Source of the DNA: Coleofasciculus sp. FACHB-T130
GTDB taxonomy: Bacteria > Cyanobacteriota > Cyanobacteriia > Cyanobacteriales > FACHB-T130
DNA: 64,000 bases
Direction of reading: 5' to 3'
NCBI RefSeq assembly: GCF_014695375.1
Contig: NZ_JACJOG010000005.1
Location: forward strand, 1-64,000
Shown: positions 47,221 to 55,522 of the stretch, one piece after another
How positions within the stretch are numbered: the first letter of the stretch is position 1
How the letters are laid out: the number at the start of each line of letters is the position of its first letter
The notes under the pieces: generated by a model
Seen by the model: the letters and a program-made list of their open reading frames with translations, nothing else
Told to the model about the DNA's origin: nothing
Databases searched by the model: none
Position numbers and translations under genes: made by a program

Positions 47221-47664
47221 TTATCTATTTTTCAAAACTAATACCCCTTCCGGATTCACCTCGTATTGTGCCCCCACATAACCAGTGCGGTCATACAGAA
47301 TTTGGTGAATGTGTTGGTCTAGTTTTGCTTCATCAGAAATTTGAGGTCGATAATATTCTTTGATTTGCTCCTCGATGCCCATCACCTCAAGACGGTCGTG
47401 AAGTGCTGCGGGTTCTCCTGCTAAATAAGCATTTCGTGCCGCATCATCGCTCAAGAAGCTCATCAAGATTGGCAACGGAACCCCGCCAATCGTCATCCTG
47501 CCACTGCTCAGCAGTAGCACCCCTAGAAAGATAGATAAAAGTATAGAAAAGTAGATGCCCGCGATCAGTTTTACAGGAACTTTAGGCGAAGGACGGTAAT
47601 CAGGGCGTTGTTGTTTGCGAATGGTTCGACTAGATTCAGGTGCTAAGCGACCCATACTTTCCAA
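47221..47664 (-). CDS. Small membrane protein of unknown function
   Basis: The 147-residue protein has a basic, Pro-rich N-terminal tail (QQRPDYRPSPKVPVK), one strong membrane helix (about residues 33-54) and a soluble end with a helical segment (HDRLEVMGIEEQIKEYYRPQISDEAKLDQHIHQIL) and NPEGVLVLKNR. An ATG three codons later (MGRLAP, 47655) could also be the start. I do not recognise a family. It is convergent with ureC. Confidence 0.65.
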   Translation of the reverse strand: MESMGRLAPESSRTIRKQQRPDYRPSPKVPVKLIAGIYFSILLSIFLGVLLLSSGRMTIGGVPLPILMSFLSDDAARNAYLAGEPAALHDRLEVMGIEEQIKEYYRPQISDEAKLDQHIHQILYDRTGYVGAQYEVNPEGVLVLKNR

Positions 47665-48265
47665 CTTTAGAATCTTCTCTTCAATTGATGACTGAAATTG
47701 GGGGGGTCGGTCAATCTATCCGGAGGCGTAAAAATTTAAAGAGTGGGGAAACAACGCAGTCAACATAGAACGCAGACCGCTAAGTAGCGGAGCGTTTAAA
47801 GCGATCGCTTCCACGTCCATCCTGTAGATAAAGCTGTCTCATTACCAACCACTCAAATTTTTATCTTGAGCGCGATCGCCCAAAAGACCTCTTTTACCTA
47901 TCCATCCGCACGAGGAAATTGACTTCGCTACTGCCTATCTTTCCCGTTTTGCTTAATTTATAGATGTAAATAAACTAGATATCTGCGATTTTTTCTTTCC
48001 AGCAATGAGCAGCCAGATGTATCAGATGGCAGAAAAGTATGACCGTCATCCTAAAGGTTTATAATTAATTTTCTGTTGCTAAGGTCATTTGGCTAGTCCA
48101 GACACTGGATAGAAGCCAAAGAAGCAAAGATTCGGTAAAGATCGCCAACAATCCTTCTGTAGAATGAGGCAAAATGATACCTTAGGCGTAAAGAATGTTA
48201 CGTGATGCACGATTAATTTACAAAAATTAATTTCAATAAACTTGAGTTGTTAACCTATCGCTTCC
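47665..48265. other. Intergenic region, nothing recognised
   Basis: A 600-base spacer between divergent genes. It contains two HIP1-like GCGATCGC/GCGATCGCC sites. I see no gene, no RNA and no strong hairpin. Confidence 0.5.
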
Positions 48266-49405
48266 ATGAAGAATCATTCGAGTCTCAATCAACCTTCTAA
48301 AACTGACCGCATTCTCGTTGTGGATGATTCTCCCGATAACTTGTTTTTGGTTCAAACCATTTTAGAAGAAGAGGGATATCAAATTACCTTGGCGGAAAAT
48401 GGTCGTTCTGCCTTAAACGAGATTGAACAATCTCCACCAGACTTGGTCTTGTTGGATGTGATGATGCCGGGGATGGATGGATATGAAGTCACGAGGCGAG
48501 TCCGTGATAATACTAAGTTGCCATTTATCCCGATTTTACTGATCACAGCCCACGATCACGCCAGCGTGGTAGAGGGATTAGATACTGGAGCAGATGATTT
48601 TATTCGCAAGCCAGTGCAAGTTGACGAATTGCTGGCGCGGGTGCGATCGCTTCTGCGGCTCAAGCATAGTGTGGACGAACGCGATCAAATTGCCCGTCAG
48701 CGAGAAGATTTCGTTTCCTGGCTCACCCACGACTTGCGGACGCCGATCGTCGCCGCAGAGCGGATGCTGGCTTTATTTAGGCAAGGAGCCTTAGGAGAAC
48801 TCTCACCAGGAATGCAAGAAGCGATCGCTACAATGGATCGCAGCAACCGCAACTTGCTGGCGATGGTGAATACTTTATTAGAAGTCTATCGCTATGAAGC
48901 CGGTCGTAAAACCCTGAGCTTCTCACCAATTGACCTGCGGAAACTACTTCAGGAAGTAGTTCAAGAACTTTCTCCCTTAGCAGAGGAAAAGAACCTCACC
49001 CTGAAGCTGGATTTAGGGGACAGCGCCGACAATCATCCGCTTGATTTCAAAGTAGTCGGCGATCGCATGGAAATCCATCGGGTTTTAACGAACTTAATCG
49101 GAAATGCTATCAAATTTACAGATAACGGTTCAGTTGCTGTCCATGCGTCGGTAGGTTCCCATACAAGTAACTCCGCTAATCCCGCCATCGTGATTGACGT
49201 TAACGACACAGGTCCTGGCATCACCTTAGAAGACCAGAAAGTTTTATTTGAGCGGTTTCGCCAAGGGAACCACAAGCGTTCTGGCAGCGGTTTAGGGCTG
49301 CATCTATCGCGTAGAATTGTGGAAGCTCATCAAGGTGAAATAGAAGTCAAATCCGAGTTGGGTAAAGGTAGTTTATTTAGAGTTCGCTTGCCTGCTCAAA
49401 TATGA
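48266..49405 (+). CDS. Receiver-histidine kinase hybrid (response regulator with kinase output)
   Basis: The 379-residue soluble protein has an N-terminal receiver domain (about 14-130; phospho-acceptor Asp64 in LLDVMMPGMDG, conserved Lys115) followed by a HisKA domain with His155 (SWLTHDLRTPIVA) and an ATPase domain (NLIGNAIKFTDNG, DTGPGITLEDQKVLFERF, GSGLGLHLSRRIV). A receiver placed before the kinase suggests that it is switched on by another kinase in a phosphorelay. No membrane helix or sensor is present. It stands alone; partners are not in the window. Confidence 0.92.
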   Translation: MKNHSSLNQPSKTDRILVVDDSPDNLFLVQTILEEEGYQITLAENGRSALNEIEQSPPDLVLLDVMMPGMDGYEVTRRVRDNTKLPFIPILLITAHDHASVVEGLDTGADDFIRKPVQVDELLARVRSLLRLKHSVDERDQIARQREDFVSWLTHDLRTPIVAAERMLALFRQGALGELSPGMQEAIATMDRSNRNLLAMVNTLLEVYRYEAGRKTLSFSPIDLRKLLQEVVQELSPLAEEKNLTLKLDLGDSADNHPLDFKVVGDRMEIHRVLTNLIGNAIKFTDNGSVAVHASVGSHTSNSANPAIVIDVNDTGPGITLEDQKVLFERFRQGNHKRSGSGLGLHLSRRIVEAHQGEIEVKSELGKGSLFRVRLPAQI

Positions 49406-49483
49406 AATTTTATTGTTGGATTTTAGATTTTGGATTTCAAAGGGTATAGAGTCTAAAATTTAAAATCCAACATTGGAGAAAAA

Positions 49484-50860
49484 ATGCTAGTACCACAAAA
49501 AGTTAGTAATATCGTATCTCAGCAAAAAACGTTTTTTGCAACCGGAAAAACTAAAGACATATCGTTTAGAATTCAACATTTAAAGCTTTTAAAAAGAGCA
49601 TTATTAGAGAATGAAGCCGCTATTTTTAAGGCTTTGCAAACCGACCTAAACAAATCAGTGTTTGAAGCTGCTTTATCAGAAATAGGAGTTTGCTTAGAAG
49701 AAATTAATTATGCGTTAAAAAATATTAATACCTGGACAAAACCCAAGAAAATAAAGGCACCAATTACCCAATTTATAGCCTCCGCTCAGGTTTATTCTGA
49801 GCCGTTGGGTGTAGTTCTAATCGTGGGAGCTTGGAACTATCCCTTGCAGCTACTAATTTCCCCTCTAGTGGGTGCGATCGCAGCCGGTAACTGTGCGATT
49901 TTAAAACCTTCAGAAATAGCTGCAAATACATCCCATCTGTTAGCTGAGATTATCCCTAAATACTTTAATCCTGAAGTAGTGGCTGTTGTAGAAGGCGGTA
50001 TTGAAACTAGCCAACAGTTACTCGAAGAAAAGTTTGACTATATCTTTTTTACAGGCGGTAGCGAAGTCGGAAAAATTGTTATGGCGGCAGCAGCCAAACA
50101 TCTGACGCCCGTTACCCTGGAATTGGGTGGCAAAAGTCCTTGTATTGTAGATGCCGATACTCATCTGGAATACACTGCCAAAAGGATTGTTTGGGGTAAA
50201 TTCATGAATGCAGGTCAAACTTGTATTGCCCCAGATTATCTTTTAGTAGATAAAAAAATTAAAAGAGATTTACTCGCACAAATCAAAAATTGTATTCACG
50301 ATTTTTATGGGGATGAACCGGAAAAAAGCCCTGATTATGGCAGAATTATTAATCAAAAACACTTTAACCGTCTTTGTAAATATCTAGATGGGGATGTTTT
50401 GATTGGTGGAGAGACTAATCCATCTGAGCGATACATTGCTCCTACCGTCATCGATCGCGTTGGCTGGGAAGATCCAGTCATGCAAGAAGAAATCTTTGGT
50501 CCAATTCTGCCAGTCCTAGAATATACAGAGTTGAACGAAGCGATCGCGCTTGTCAACGCCAAACCGAAACCCTTAGCCCTCTACTTCTTCTCGAAAGACA
50601 AACAAAAGCAACAAACCGTCTTGCAACAAACCTCTTCAGGCGGTGTTTGCATCAACGATACCGTTATGCAGGTTGGTGTCCTAGATTTACCCTTCGGTGG
50701 CGTCGGAGAGAGCGGCATCGGTCGTTATCACGGCAAGGCAAGTTTTGAGACATTCTCCCATCAAAAAAGCGTACTCAACAAATCTTTTCTCGTTGATATG
50801 AAGTTGAGATACGCTCCCTATAAAGACAAGCTCAAGATCCTGAAGTGGCTAATGAAATAA
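49484..50860 (+). CDS. Aldehyde dehydrogenase (class 3-like, fatty or apocarotenal aldehyde type)
   Basis: The 458-residue enzyme oxidises aldehydes with NAD(P)+. Motifs: VGAWNYPLQLLISPLVGAIAAGN, FTGGSEVGKIVMAAAAKHL (cofactor loop), LELGGKSP with the general base Glu and GQTC with the catalytic Cys247. The absence of an N-terminal extension and the C-terminal VDLPFGGVGESGIGRYHGKASFETFSH fit class 3 enzymes. A cyanobacterial relative in Synechocystis acts on apocarotenals and alkanals, so that activity is likely but inferred. It is monocistronic with a GGAGA ribosome site. Confidence 0.9.
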   Translation: MLVPQKVSNIVSQQKTFFATGKTKDISFRIQHLKLLKRALLENEAAIFKALQTDLNKSVFEAALSEIGVCLEEINYALKNINTWTKPKKIKAPITQFIASAQVYSEPLGVVLIVGAWNYPLQLLISPLVGAIAAGNCAILKPSEIAANTSHLLAEIIPKYFNPEVVAVVEGGIETSQQLLEEKFDYIFFTGGSEVGKIVMAAAAKHLTPVTLELGGKSPCIVDADTHLEYTAKRIVWGKFMNAGQTCIAPDYLLVDKKIKRDLLAQIKNCIHDFYGDEPEKSPDYGRIINQKHFNRLCKYLDGDVLIGGETNPSERYIAPTVIDRVGWEDPVMQEEIFGPILPVLEYTELNEAIALVNAKPKPLALYFFSKDKQKQQTVLQQTSSGGVCINDTVMQVGVLDLPFGGVGESGIGRYHGKASFETFSHQKSVLNKSFLVDMKLRYAPYKDKLKILKWLMK

Positions 50861-50888
50861 TTAGTAATGAGAAAAAAGTTTTAAATTG

Positions 50889-50957
50889 TAGAGGCGCGAT
50901 TTATTGCGTCTGAGTTTTGAATTAAAGAATTCTTTTATAACTCAAAACTCAAAACTC
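50889..50957. repeat. GCGTCTGAGTTTT dispersed repeat, copy 2
   Basis: GCGCGATTTATTGCGTCTGAGTTTT is followed by CTCAAAACTCAAAACTC, the inverted form of the GAGTTTTGA units near 31503-31528. Compare with the ureE-ureF spacer. Confidence 0.55.
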
Positions 50958-50972
50958 TCTTTTCCTAGTCCC

Positions 50973-51566
50973 TTAATAGCTATATCGCTCTTCTGCCCAC
51001 GGTTCTCCCCGCCGGTGGTAGCCATTGCGCTCCCAAAAACCCGATTCCTCTTGCGGGAGAAATTCTAAGCCGTTAATCCATTTGGCGCTTTTCCAGGCAT
51101 AAAGGTGAGGGACAACTAGCCGCATCGGTCCGCCATGTTCCGCCGGTAGCGGTTCCCCAAATAGAGTGTGAGCAAAAAAATTTTCTTCTCGCAGAAAGTC
51201 TTCTAAAGGAATATTCGTGGTGTAGTCGCCGTAACAGTGTTCCATAACATGAACAGCTTTCGGGTCAACTTCCACCAGCTTCATAAAGTCTGTCACCTTA
51301 ACGCCAGTCCACTGCACGTCGAGTTTAGACCAGCGGGTGACGCAATGGAAATCGGCAGTAAAGTTATGTTGGGGCAGAGCCATAAAATCTGCCAAGCTGA
51401 AAGTCTTTTCGGTTGCCAAACCCCAGACGCGAAATTGCCAGTTGTCAGTATCGATCTGCGGAGTGTTGCCGTAGGTCAGCACCGGGAAGCCTTTCGTCAG
51501 ATATTGACCGGGAGGAACCCGTTCGCTCTGCTCCGATTCTGGTTTTTTGAAAAATTTTCCTAGCAT
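50973..51566 (-). CDS. Sulfite-oxidase-like molybdopterin oxidoreductase
   Basis: The 197-residue protein has the molybdopterin-binding fold of the sulfite oxidase/MsrP group: HCVTRWSKLDVQWTGVK with the Mo-ligand Cys75, EHCYGDYTTNIPLEDFLREENF, AEHGGPMRLVVPHLYAWKSAKWINGLEF and the final GYHRRGEPWAEERYSY. There is no Tat or Sec signal, unlike MsrP, so it is probably cytoplasmic. Bacterial members of this short type have no settled substrate. A basic/acidic patch precedes the domain. It is monocistronic. Confidence 0.88.
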   Translation of the reverse strand: MLGKFFKKPESEQSERVPPGQYLTKGFPVLTYGNTPQIDTDNWQFRVWGLATEKTFSLADFMALPQHNFTADFHCVTRWSKLDVQWTGVKVTDFMKLVEVDPKAVHVMEHCYGDYTTNIPLEDFLREENFFAHTLFGEPLPAEHGGPMRLVVPHLYAWKSAKWINGLEFLPQEESGFWERNGYHRRGEPWAEERYSY

Positions 51567-51622
51567 GAGTCTAGTAGAGATGGCGTTTTGTGTACTCTAA
51601 TTCTTAATATGCACTTATATCC

Positions 51623-51646
51623 AAAAAAATAGCGCCCAAAGGCGCT
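51623..51646 (-). terminator. Rho-independent terminator of rpmF
   Basis: On the minus strand AGCGCC-TTTG-GGCGCT is followed by ATTTTTTT (51630 down to 51623), a textbook hairpin plus U-tract, about 45 bases after the rpmF stop. Confidence 0.85.
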
Positions 51647-51690
51647 CGGAAATTCTAGGAGGCTGAGACGAAAAGCAACCTCTAGGATAA

Positions 51691-51864
51691 TTATTCTTCT
51701 TCGGCTTCTTCTTCCTGGGTTGGATACACAAACTTAGAACGCCCAGTCAGAATCGATTTGCCCAAAGACAGAGCTTTCTGAGCTTGAATTGTCGCCTTGT
51801 GCTTCCAGGTGGCTTTGCGCTTATCGCGCTTGGATTTTGATGTTTTCTTCTTAGGAACCGCCAT
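51691..51864 (-). CDS. rpmF: 50S ribosomal protein L32
   Basis: The minus strand from ATG 51864 to TAA 51691 encodes 57 residues: [20 protein letters not shown], then [20 protein letters not shown] and GRSKFVYPT with an acidic tail. The first 20 residues are the hallmark of L32 from cyanobacteria and plastids. The zinc-binding cysteines of many bacterial L32 proteins are absent, which is normal in this lineage. It is followed by an intrinsic terminator. Confidence 0.95.
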   Translation of the reverse strand: MAVPKKKTSKSKRDKRKATWKHKATIQAQKALSLGKSILTGRSKFVYPTQEEEAEEE

Positions 51865-52029
51865 GATCGTAACTCCAGCAATCGTTTACAGCCTTCCTAT
51901 TCTAAGAGATCCCTTGACCAGTTCCATCTAGTCGGGCGAATTTCTCGACTGTCTCACCCTTGTTCGTTCCCGATGAGGCAGTGAGCAGAGAGGTGTGCGC
52001 GGTAGTTCACACGCTGGTTTGCGCGGTTT

Positions 52030-52839
52030 TTATCGCCCCTGTCCGGTGGTTCCCGTTCCAGTGGTTGGCGTAGTGGGATTGGGAATGTTCTCTGTTGGAT
52101 TGGGAATGTTTTCTGTTGGATTGGGAATCGTTTCCGTGGGATTTACATTACCGCCAGGAAATGCTGGTGAAGAGGGAATCGTTGGCGAGGTGGGAGCAGT
52201 TGGTGCATTTGGTGCAGTTGGGGCTGCGGTTCCGGGTGCCTGGTTCTGAGGAGTACCGGGGGCTGCGGGAGCGGCTGTTCCCGGTGTCTGGTTCTGAGGA
52301 GTCCCTGTAGCCGCTCCGGGCGCGACATCCCTAATGTTACCGGGCACTGCGGTTGGTGGGGGAGGCGTAGCAGGTGCACCCTGTGCTGGTGCTGGGGGGG
52401 GTTCGGCAGTAGCGGGAACGGGCTGATCGGAAGGCGTCACGTCATCCACAAAACCGAGTAAAGACTTAGTATTGGGGAAGTAGGTTGCCCAGCGGGGGGT
52501 ATCGGGGCGGCTTCTCCAGGCTCCACGAGTTACTTTTAAAGAAAGAATCGGCGCGATCGCTCCCTGATTTTGCCCTAGAATCATCACGGCAACATCAGTC
52601 ACTAAGATGTCGCGGTCAAAGCTACGCTGCGCCGCCGCCCTAGCTACTACCTCGGCTCTGCGGACAAAACCTTCGTAAGTTTCTGCTGGCTGACGAACCA
52701 AGGCAACTTCAGAGCGAGCAGTGTAAGCTTGGGCAATCTGCGGTACAAAAGCAGCCGTTGCCAGCCAAGTTGCTCCCCCACAACCGAGCAATGTCACTAA
52801 ACTAATGGGTGCAATTCGCTTAGCTGCAAAAGACTTCAT
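52030..52839 (-). CDS. Exported protein with proline/threonine-rich repeat tail
   Basis: I start at ATG 52839 (269 residues), preceded by GAGGA; the frame stays open to 52935. The N-terminus has a hydrophobic signal (ISLVTLLGCGGATWLATAAF) ending near AQA/Y. A small folded part (about 45-140, with VARAAAQRSFDRDILVTDVAVMILGQNQG) follows, seen in many cyanobacteria without a known role. The last 120 residues are Pro, Thr, Ala and Gly: two 16-residue copies of TPQNQxPGTAAPxAPx and three seven-residue copies of (E)xIPNPT. Such tails usually span the cell wall or stay disordered. Confidence 0.75.
   Translation of the reverse strand: MKSFAAKRIAPISLVTLLGCGGATWLATAAFVPQIAQAYTARSEVALVRQPAETYEGFVRRAEVVARAAAQRSFDRDILVTDVAVMILGQNQGAIAPILSLKVTRGAWRSRPDTPRWATYFPNTKSLLGFVDDVTPSDQPVPATAEPPPAPAQGAPATPPPPTAVPGNIRDVAPGAATGTPQNQTPGTAAPAAPGTPQNQAPGTAAPTAPNAPTAPTSPTIPSSPAFPGGNVNPTETIPNPTENIPNPTENIPNPTTPTTGTGTTGQGR
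52073..52135. repeat. Three 21-base tandem repeats in the Pro-rich gene
   Basis: Units G(T)GGATTGGGAATGTT(C/T)TCT-like at 52073-52093, 52094-52114 and 52115-52135 encode the IPNPTEN heptads on the minus strand. Repeat number probably varies between strains. Confidence 0.75.
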
Positions 52840-53133
52840 CAAATTAGCAGTCCTCTGACTCCAGCATCTCCTTTGAAACTCGATTGCTGATACAACGTTC
52901 AAACCATCAGAACCTAATTCGTGCATAGTTGCCACCCGGTTTTTGCCCCGCCCTAAGAATCACCGATTTTAGCCTTCCTACTTTGAAGATAATGCCCAAC
53001 AAAAATGTAGTTCATCTACATCATGGCTGAGAATTACCTCCCACTGTAGAGGGATTTTGCCATAGATCACGACAAAATTGAATTCAAAATAGTTCCGAGT
53101 AAATGAATCTTTTCTTGTCGTTGGTACTTAGCT

Positions 53134-53682
53134 ATGCGTTCTTTTTTAGTTTTCAGCTCAACCCTAGCGGTAATAGCTAGCATTTGGGGAGTCTTCAGTC
53201 CTTCAACTAGGGCGATTCAGCTAGCAGATGGAACTGTTTCCTTTGAAAAACCGCCTCGCTTAGTAAATGCTACGACTACCTTTGACCGGATTAATGTCTG
53301 GGGAGCTACCTATTATTTCACTGTTAGTCTGCCAGAAAATGCTGGTGAACCGCTTGGGCAAGTGACGATTACCCAAAACGAGGGATTAGATAAAATTCGG
53401 TTTAAACTTGACGACAGCGAGGCATTTGAAGGGAAGCCGGGAAACAAAGGCGAGAAGTTAGCGCTGGGAAAAGTCACAAGAGATAGCCAGACAAACACCA
53501 TTTCAGTCATGTTTGATCCTCCGATACCTCCAGGTAAAACCGTTACGATTGGTCTCGATCCAGTACGTAACCCCTTCAGCAGCGGCGTCTACCTGTTCCG
53601 AATCAAAGCTTTTCCCGCCGGAGAGAAAGCTTATGGTTTAGATTTGGGCGTGGGACGCCTGCACTTCTATTCGCCCTTTTAA
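53134..53682 (+). CDS. DUF2808 family exported protein
   Basis: The 182-residue protein has a signal peptide (MRSFLVFSSTLAVIASIWGVF, cleavage near TRA/IQL at residue 27) and a beta-rich mature part of DUF2808 type: FEKPPRLVNATTTFDRINVWGATYYFTVSLPENAGEPLGQVTITQ, then a DPPIPPGKTVTIGLDPVRNPFSSGVYLFRIKAFP segment. The family is found mainly in cyanobacteria and its function is unknown. It is alone on this strand, 168 bases before the beta-helix/SLH gene. Confidence 0.85.
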   Translation: MRSFLVFSSTLAVIASIWGVFSPSTRAIQLADGTVSFEKPPRLVNATTTFDRINVWGATYYFTVSLPENAGEPLGQVTITQNEGLDKIRFKLDDSEAFEGKPGNKGEKLALGKVTRDSQTNTISVMFDPPIPPGKTVTIGLDPVRNPFSSGVYLFRIKAFPAGEKAYGLDLGVGRLHFYSPF

Positions 53683-53850
53683 AAGCTTGTCTTTCTCTTA
53701 AACATCATTGCTGAATTTTCCGGATAGGCTCTTATAGGGGATGTAGGCGTCTGAATTGCTTGCATAAAACAAGTAAATTTGCAAGCGATCGCTACTCTGG
53801 TTGCAGATTTTTGTTGCCACACCCCCGAATTACTCTGTTTCAATATCACT

Positions 53851-55440
53851 ATGGCTCAAACTTTTTTTATCAATCCAGCGACCGGAAATGATAGCGCTGC
53901 TGGCAGCCAGTCAGCGCCGTTCAAGACAATTACCAAAGCTCTCCAGCAAGCACAATCCGATACGACAATTCAACTAACAGCTGGGAACTACAATACAGCC
54001 AGCGGTGAAGTCTTTCCCCTCAAGGTGCCAACTGGGGTCAAGGTTGTGGGGAATGAAGCCAATAAAGGCAGCGGCATTTTGATTGAAGGAAGTGGAACCT
54101 ACAGTAGCCCTAACTCTTCTGGGGGTCAAAATGTGACAGTCACTTTAGCCAATAATGCTCAACTCCGGGGCGTAACTGCGACCAATCTGGCTACACGCGG
54201 AACTGCCGTCTGGATAGAATCGAACGGCTCCACGGTTGCCAATTGCACCTTCACCAATAGCAAGCGCGAGGGAGTCTTTGTGACTGGTGATGGCAACCCG
54301 GTCATTACCAATAATGTATTTACTAAAAATCTGGGTAATGGCATCTCGCTAGCGGGAAATGCCAAAGGCGAGATTCGAGGCAATACCTGCCAAAATACGG
54401 GTTATGGTATCAGCATTGCGGAGAGTGCTTCTCCATTGGTGGTAGATAACCAAATTTCTGGGAACCGTTCGGGCATTGTCATCTCTGGAAATGCGCGTCC
54501 CAAGCTGCGGAATAATCTGAGCGAACGAAACACTGACGATGGTGTGACGATAATTGGCAATGCTTTACCGGATCTGGGCAGTGCCAACGACGCAGGCAAA
54601 AATATCCTGCGGTATAACACTAAATTTGATTTACAAAATAGCAGCTCAAACCAGCTAATTGTAGCGGGAAATCAAATAAATCCGGACAAAGTAAAGGGAA
54701 GCGTAAACTTGCTCGATAATCAGCTTCCTCCGACTGACACGGCAGGTGGCGGTGGTACTGGCGGCGGTACTGGTGGCGGTACTGGCGGCGGTGGTACCGG
54801 CGGCGGTACTGGTGGCGGTGGCACTGGCGGCGGCGGTACTGGTGGCGGCGGTGGTACAGTCGTTGAGCTAACCGATATTAAAGGTCATTGGGCAGAGACT
54901 TTTATTCAGGAATTAGTGAAGCAAGAGATTATCAGCGGGTTTCCTGACAAAACCTTTAGACCTGATGCGAGTCTGACGCGGGCGCAATATGCTGCCTTAT
55001 TGACCAAAGCCTTTACTCCACCTGCCAAAAGAGAAGCGATCGCTTTCAAAGATGTGGCAAACAGTTTCTGGGGTTACGCTGCGATTCAACAAGCCTATCG
55101 CGGCGAATTTCTCTCTGGTTTCCCCGACAAAACCTTCAAACCAAACGACAATGTCCAGCGCGTCCAAGTGATTGTCTCTTTGGTTAATGGACTGAAGTTA
55201 ACCGGGGGCGCTCTCACCGCGTTAAACTTCTTCGATGACCGCACGGGCATTCCAGACTATGCCAAAGATGAGGTCGCAACAGCCGCTCAAAAGCAGCTGG
55301 TTGTCAATCATCCAACGCTCAAAAAACTTAACCCCACCCGCGATGCGACGCGGGCGGAAGTAGCGGCAATCGTTTATCAAGCCTTGGTGAATGCTAACCG
55401 AGTCTCAGCTATCAACTCACCCTATATCGTGACGGCTTGA
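53851..55440 (+). CDS. Beta-helix surface protein with glycine linker and three SLH domains
   Basis: From ATG 53851 the product has 529 residues. A DUF1565-type start (FFINPATGNDSAAGSQSAPFKTITKALQQAQ) leads into a right-handed parallel beta-helix (about 60-285, many N-G-I-x-I repeats). A linker of Gly/Thr triplets (about 297-335) follows, then three SLH modules beginning at TDIKGHWAE, FKDVANSFWGY and FFDDRTGIPDY. SLH modules bind the wall or S-layer-type outer layers. The start codon is not preceded by a clear signal peptide; the upstream TTG (53779) does not add one either. This is common in the DUF1565 family, so the export route is open. Ligand unknown. Confidence 0.85.
   Translation: MAQTFFINPATGNDSAAGSQSAPFKTITKALQQAQSDTTIQLTAGNYNTASGEVFPLKVPTGVKVVGNEANKGSGILIEGSGTYSSPNSSGGQNVTVTLANNAQLRGVTATNLATRGTAVWIESNGSTVANCTFTNSKREGVFVTGDGNPVITNNVFTKNLGNGISLAGNAKGEIRGNTCQNTGYGISIAESASPLVVDNQISGNRSGIVISGNARPKLRNNLSERNTDDGVTIIGNALPDLGSANDAGKNILRYNTKFDLQNSSSNQLIVAGNQINPDKVKGSVNLLDNQLPPTDTAGGGGTGGGTGGGTGGGGTGGGTGGGGTGGGGTGGGGGTVVELTDIKGHWAETFIQELVKQEIISGFPDKTFRPDASLTRAQYAALLTKAFTPPAKREAIAFKDVANSFWGYAAIQQAYRGEFLSGFPDKTFKPNDNVQRVQVIVSLVNGLKLTGGALTALNFFDDRTGIPDYAKDEVATAAQKQLVVNHPTLKKLNPTRDATRAEVAAIVYQALVNANRVSAINSPYIVTA
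54745..54858 (+). repeat. GGT/GGC triplet repeat encoding a Gly-Thr linker
   Basis: About 38 codons made of GGC, GGT and ACT, encoding (G)2-5T units. Low-complexity DNA of this kind slips easily, so the length may be unstable. Confidence 0.8.
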
Positions 55441-55489
55441 TCGAGGCTGAAACTGCTTCACCTTGATTAAATGTTTCGACCGCCTTTAG

Positions 55490-55509
55490 GGGCGAACAGT
55501 TGTTCGCCT
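55490..55509. terminator. Palindrome between convergent genes
   Basis: GGCGAACA-GT-TGTTCGCC with flanking CCTTTAGG and CTCTAC, between the SLH gene and the CheB gene. It is the GGGGCGAAC type of palindromic repeat common in cyanobacteria and may terminate both genes. Confidence 0.5.
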
Positions 55510-55522
55510 CTACTTCTCAAAT

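Noticed and set aside
47665-48265. Possible small RNA or gene in the spacer before the hybrid kinase
   Set aside because: I see no strong hairpin with a U-tract and no frame with a ribosome site; the 19-codon frame near 48005 has no support.
54745-54858. GGT/GGC repeats as a possible CRISPR-like array
   Set aside because: The repeats are three to nine bases, without unique spacers, and are in frame in a gene.
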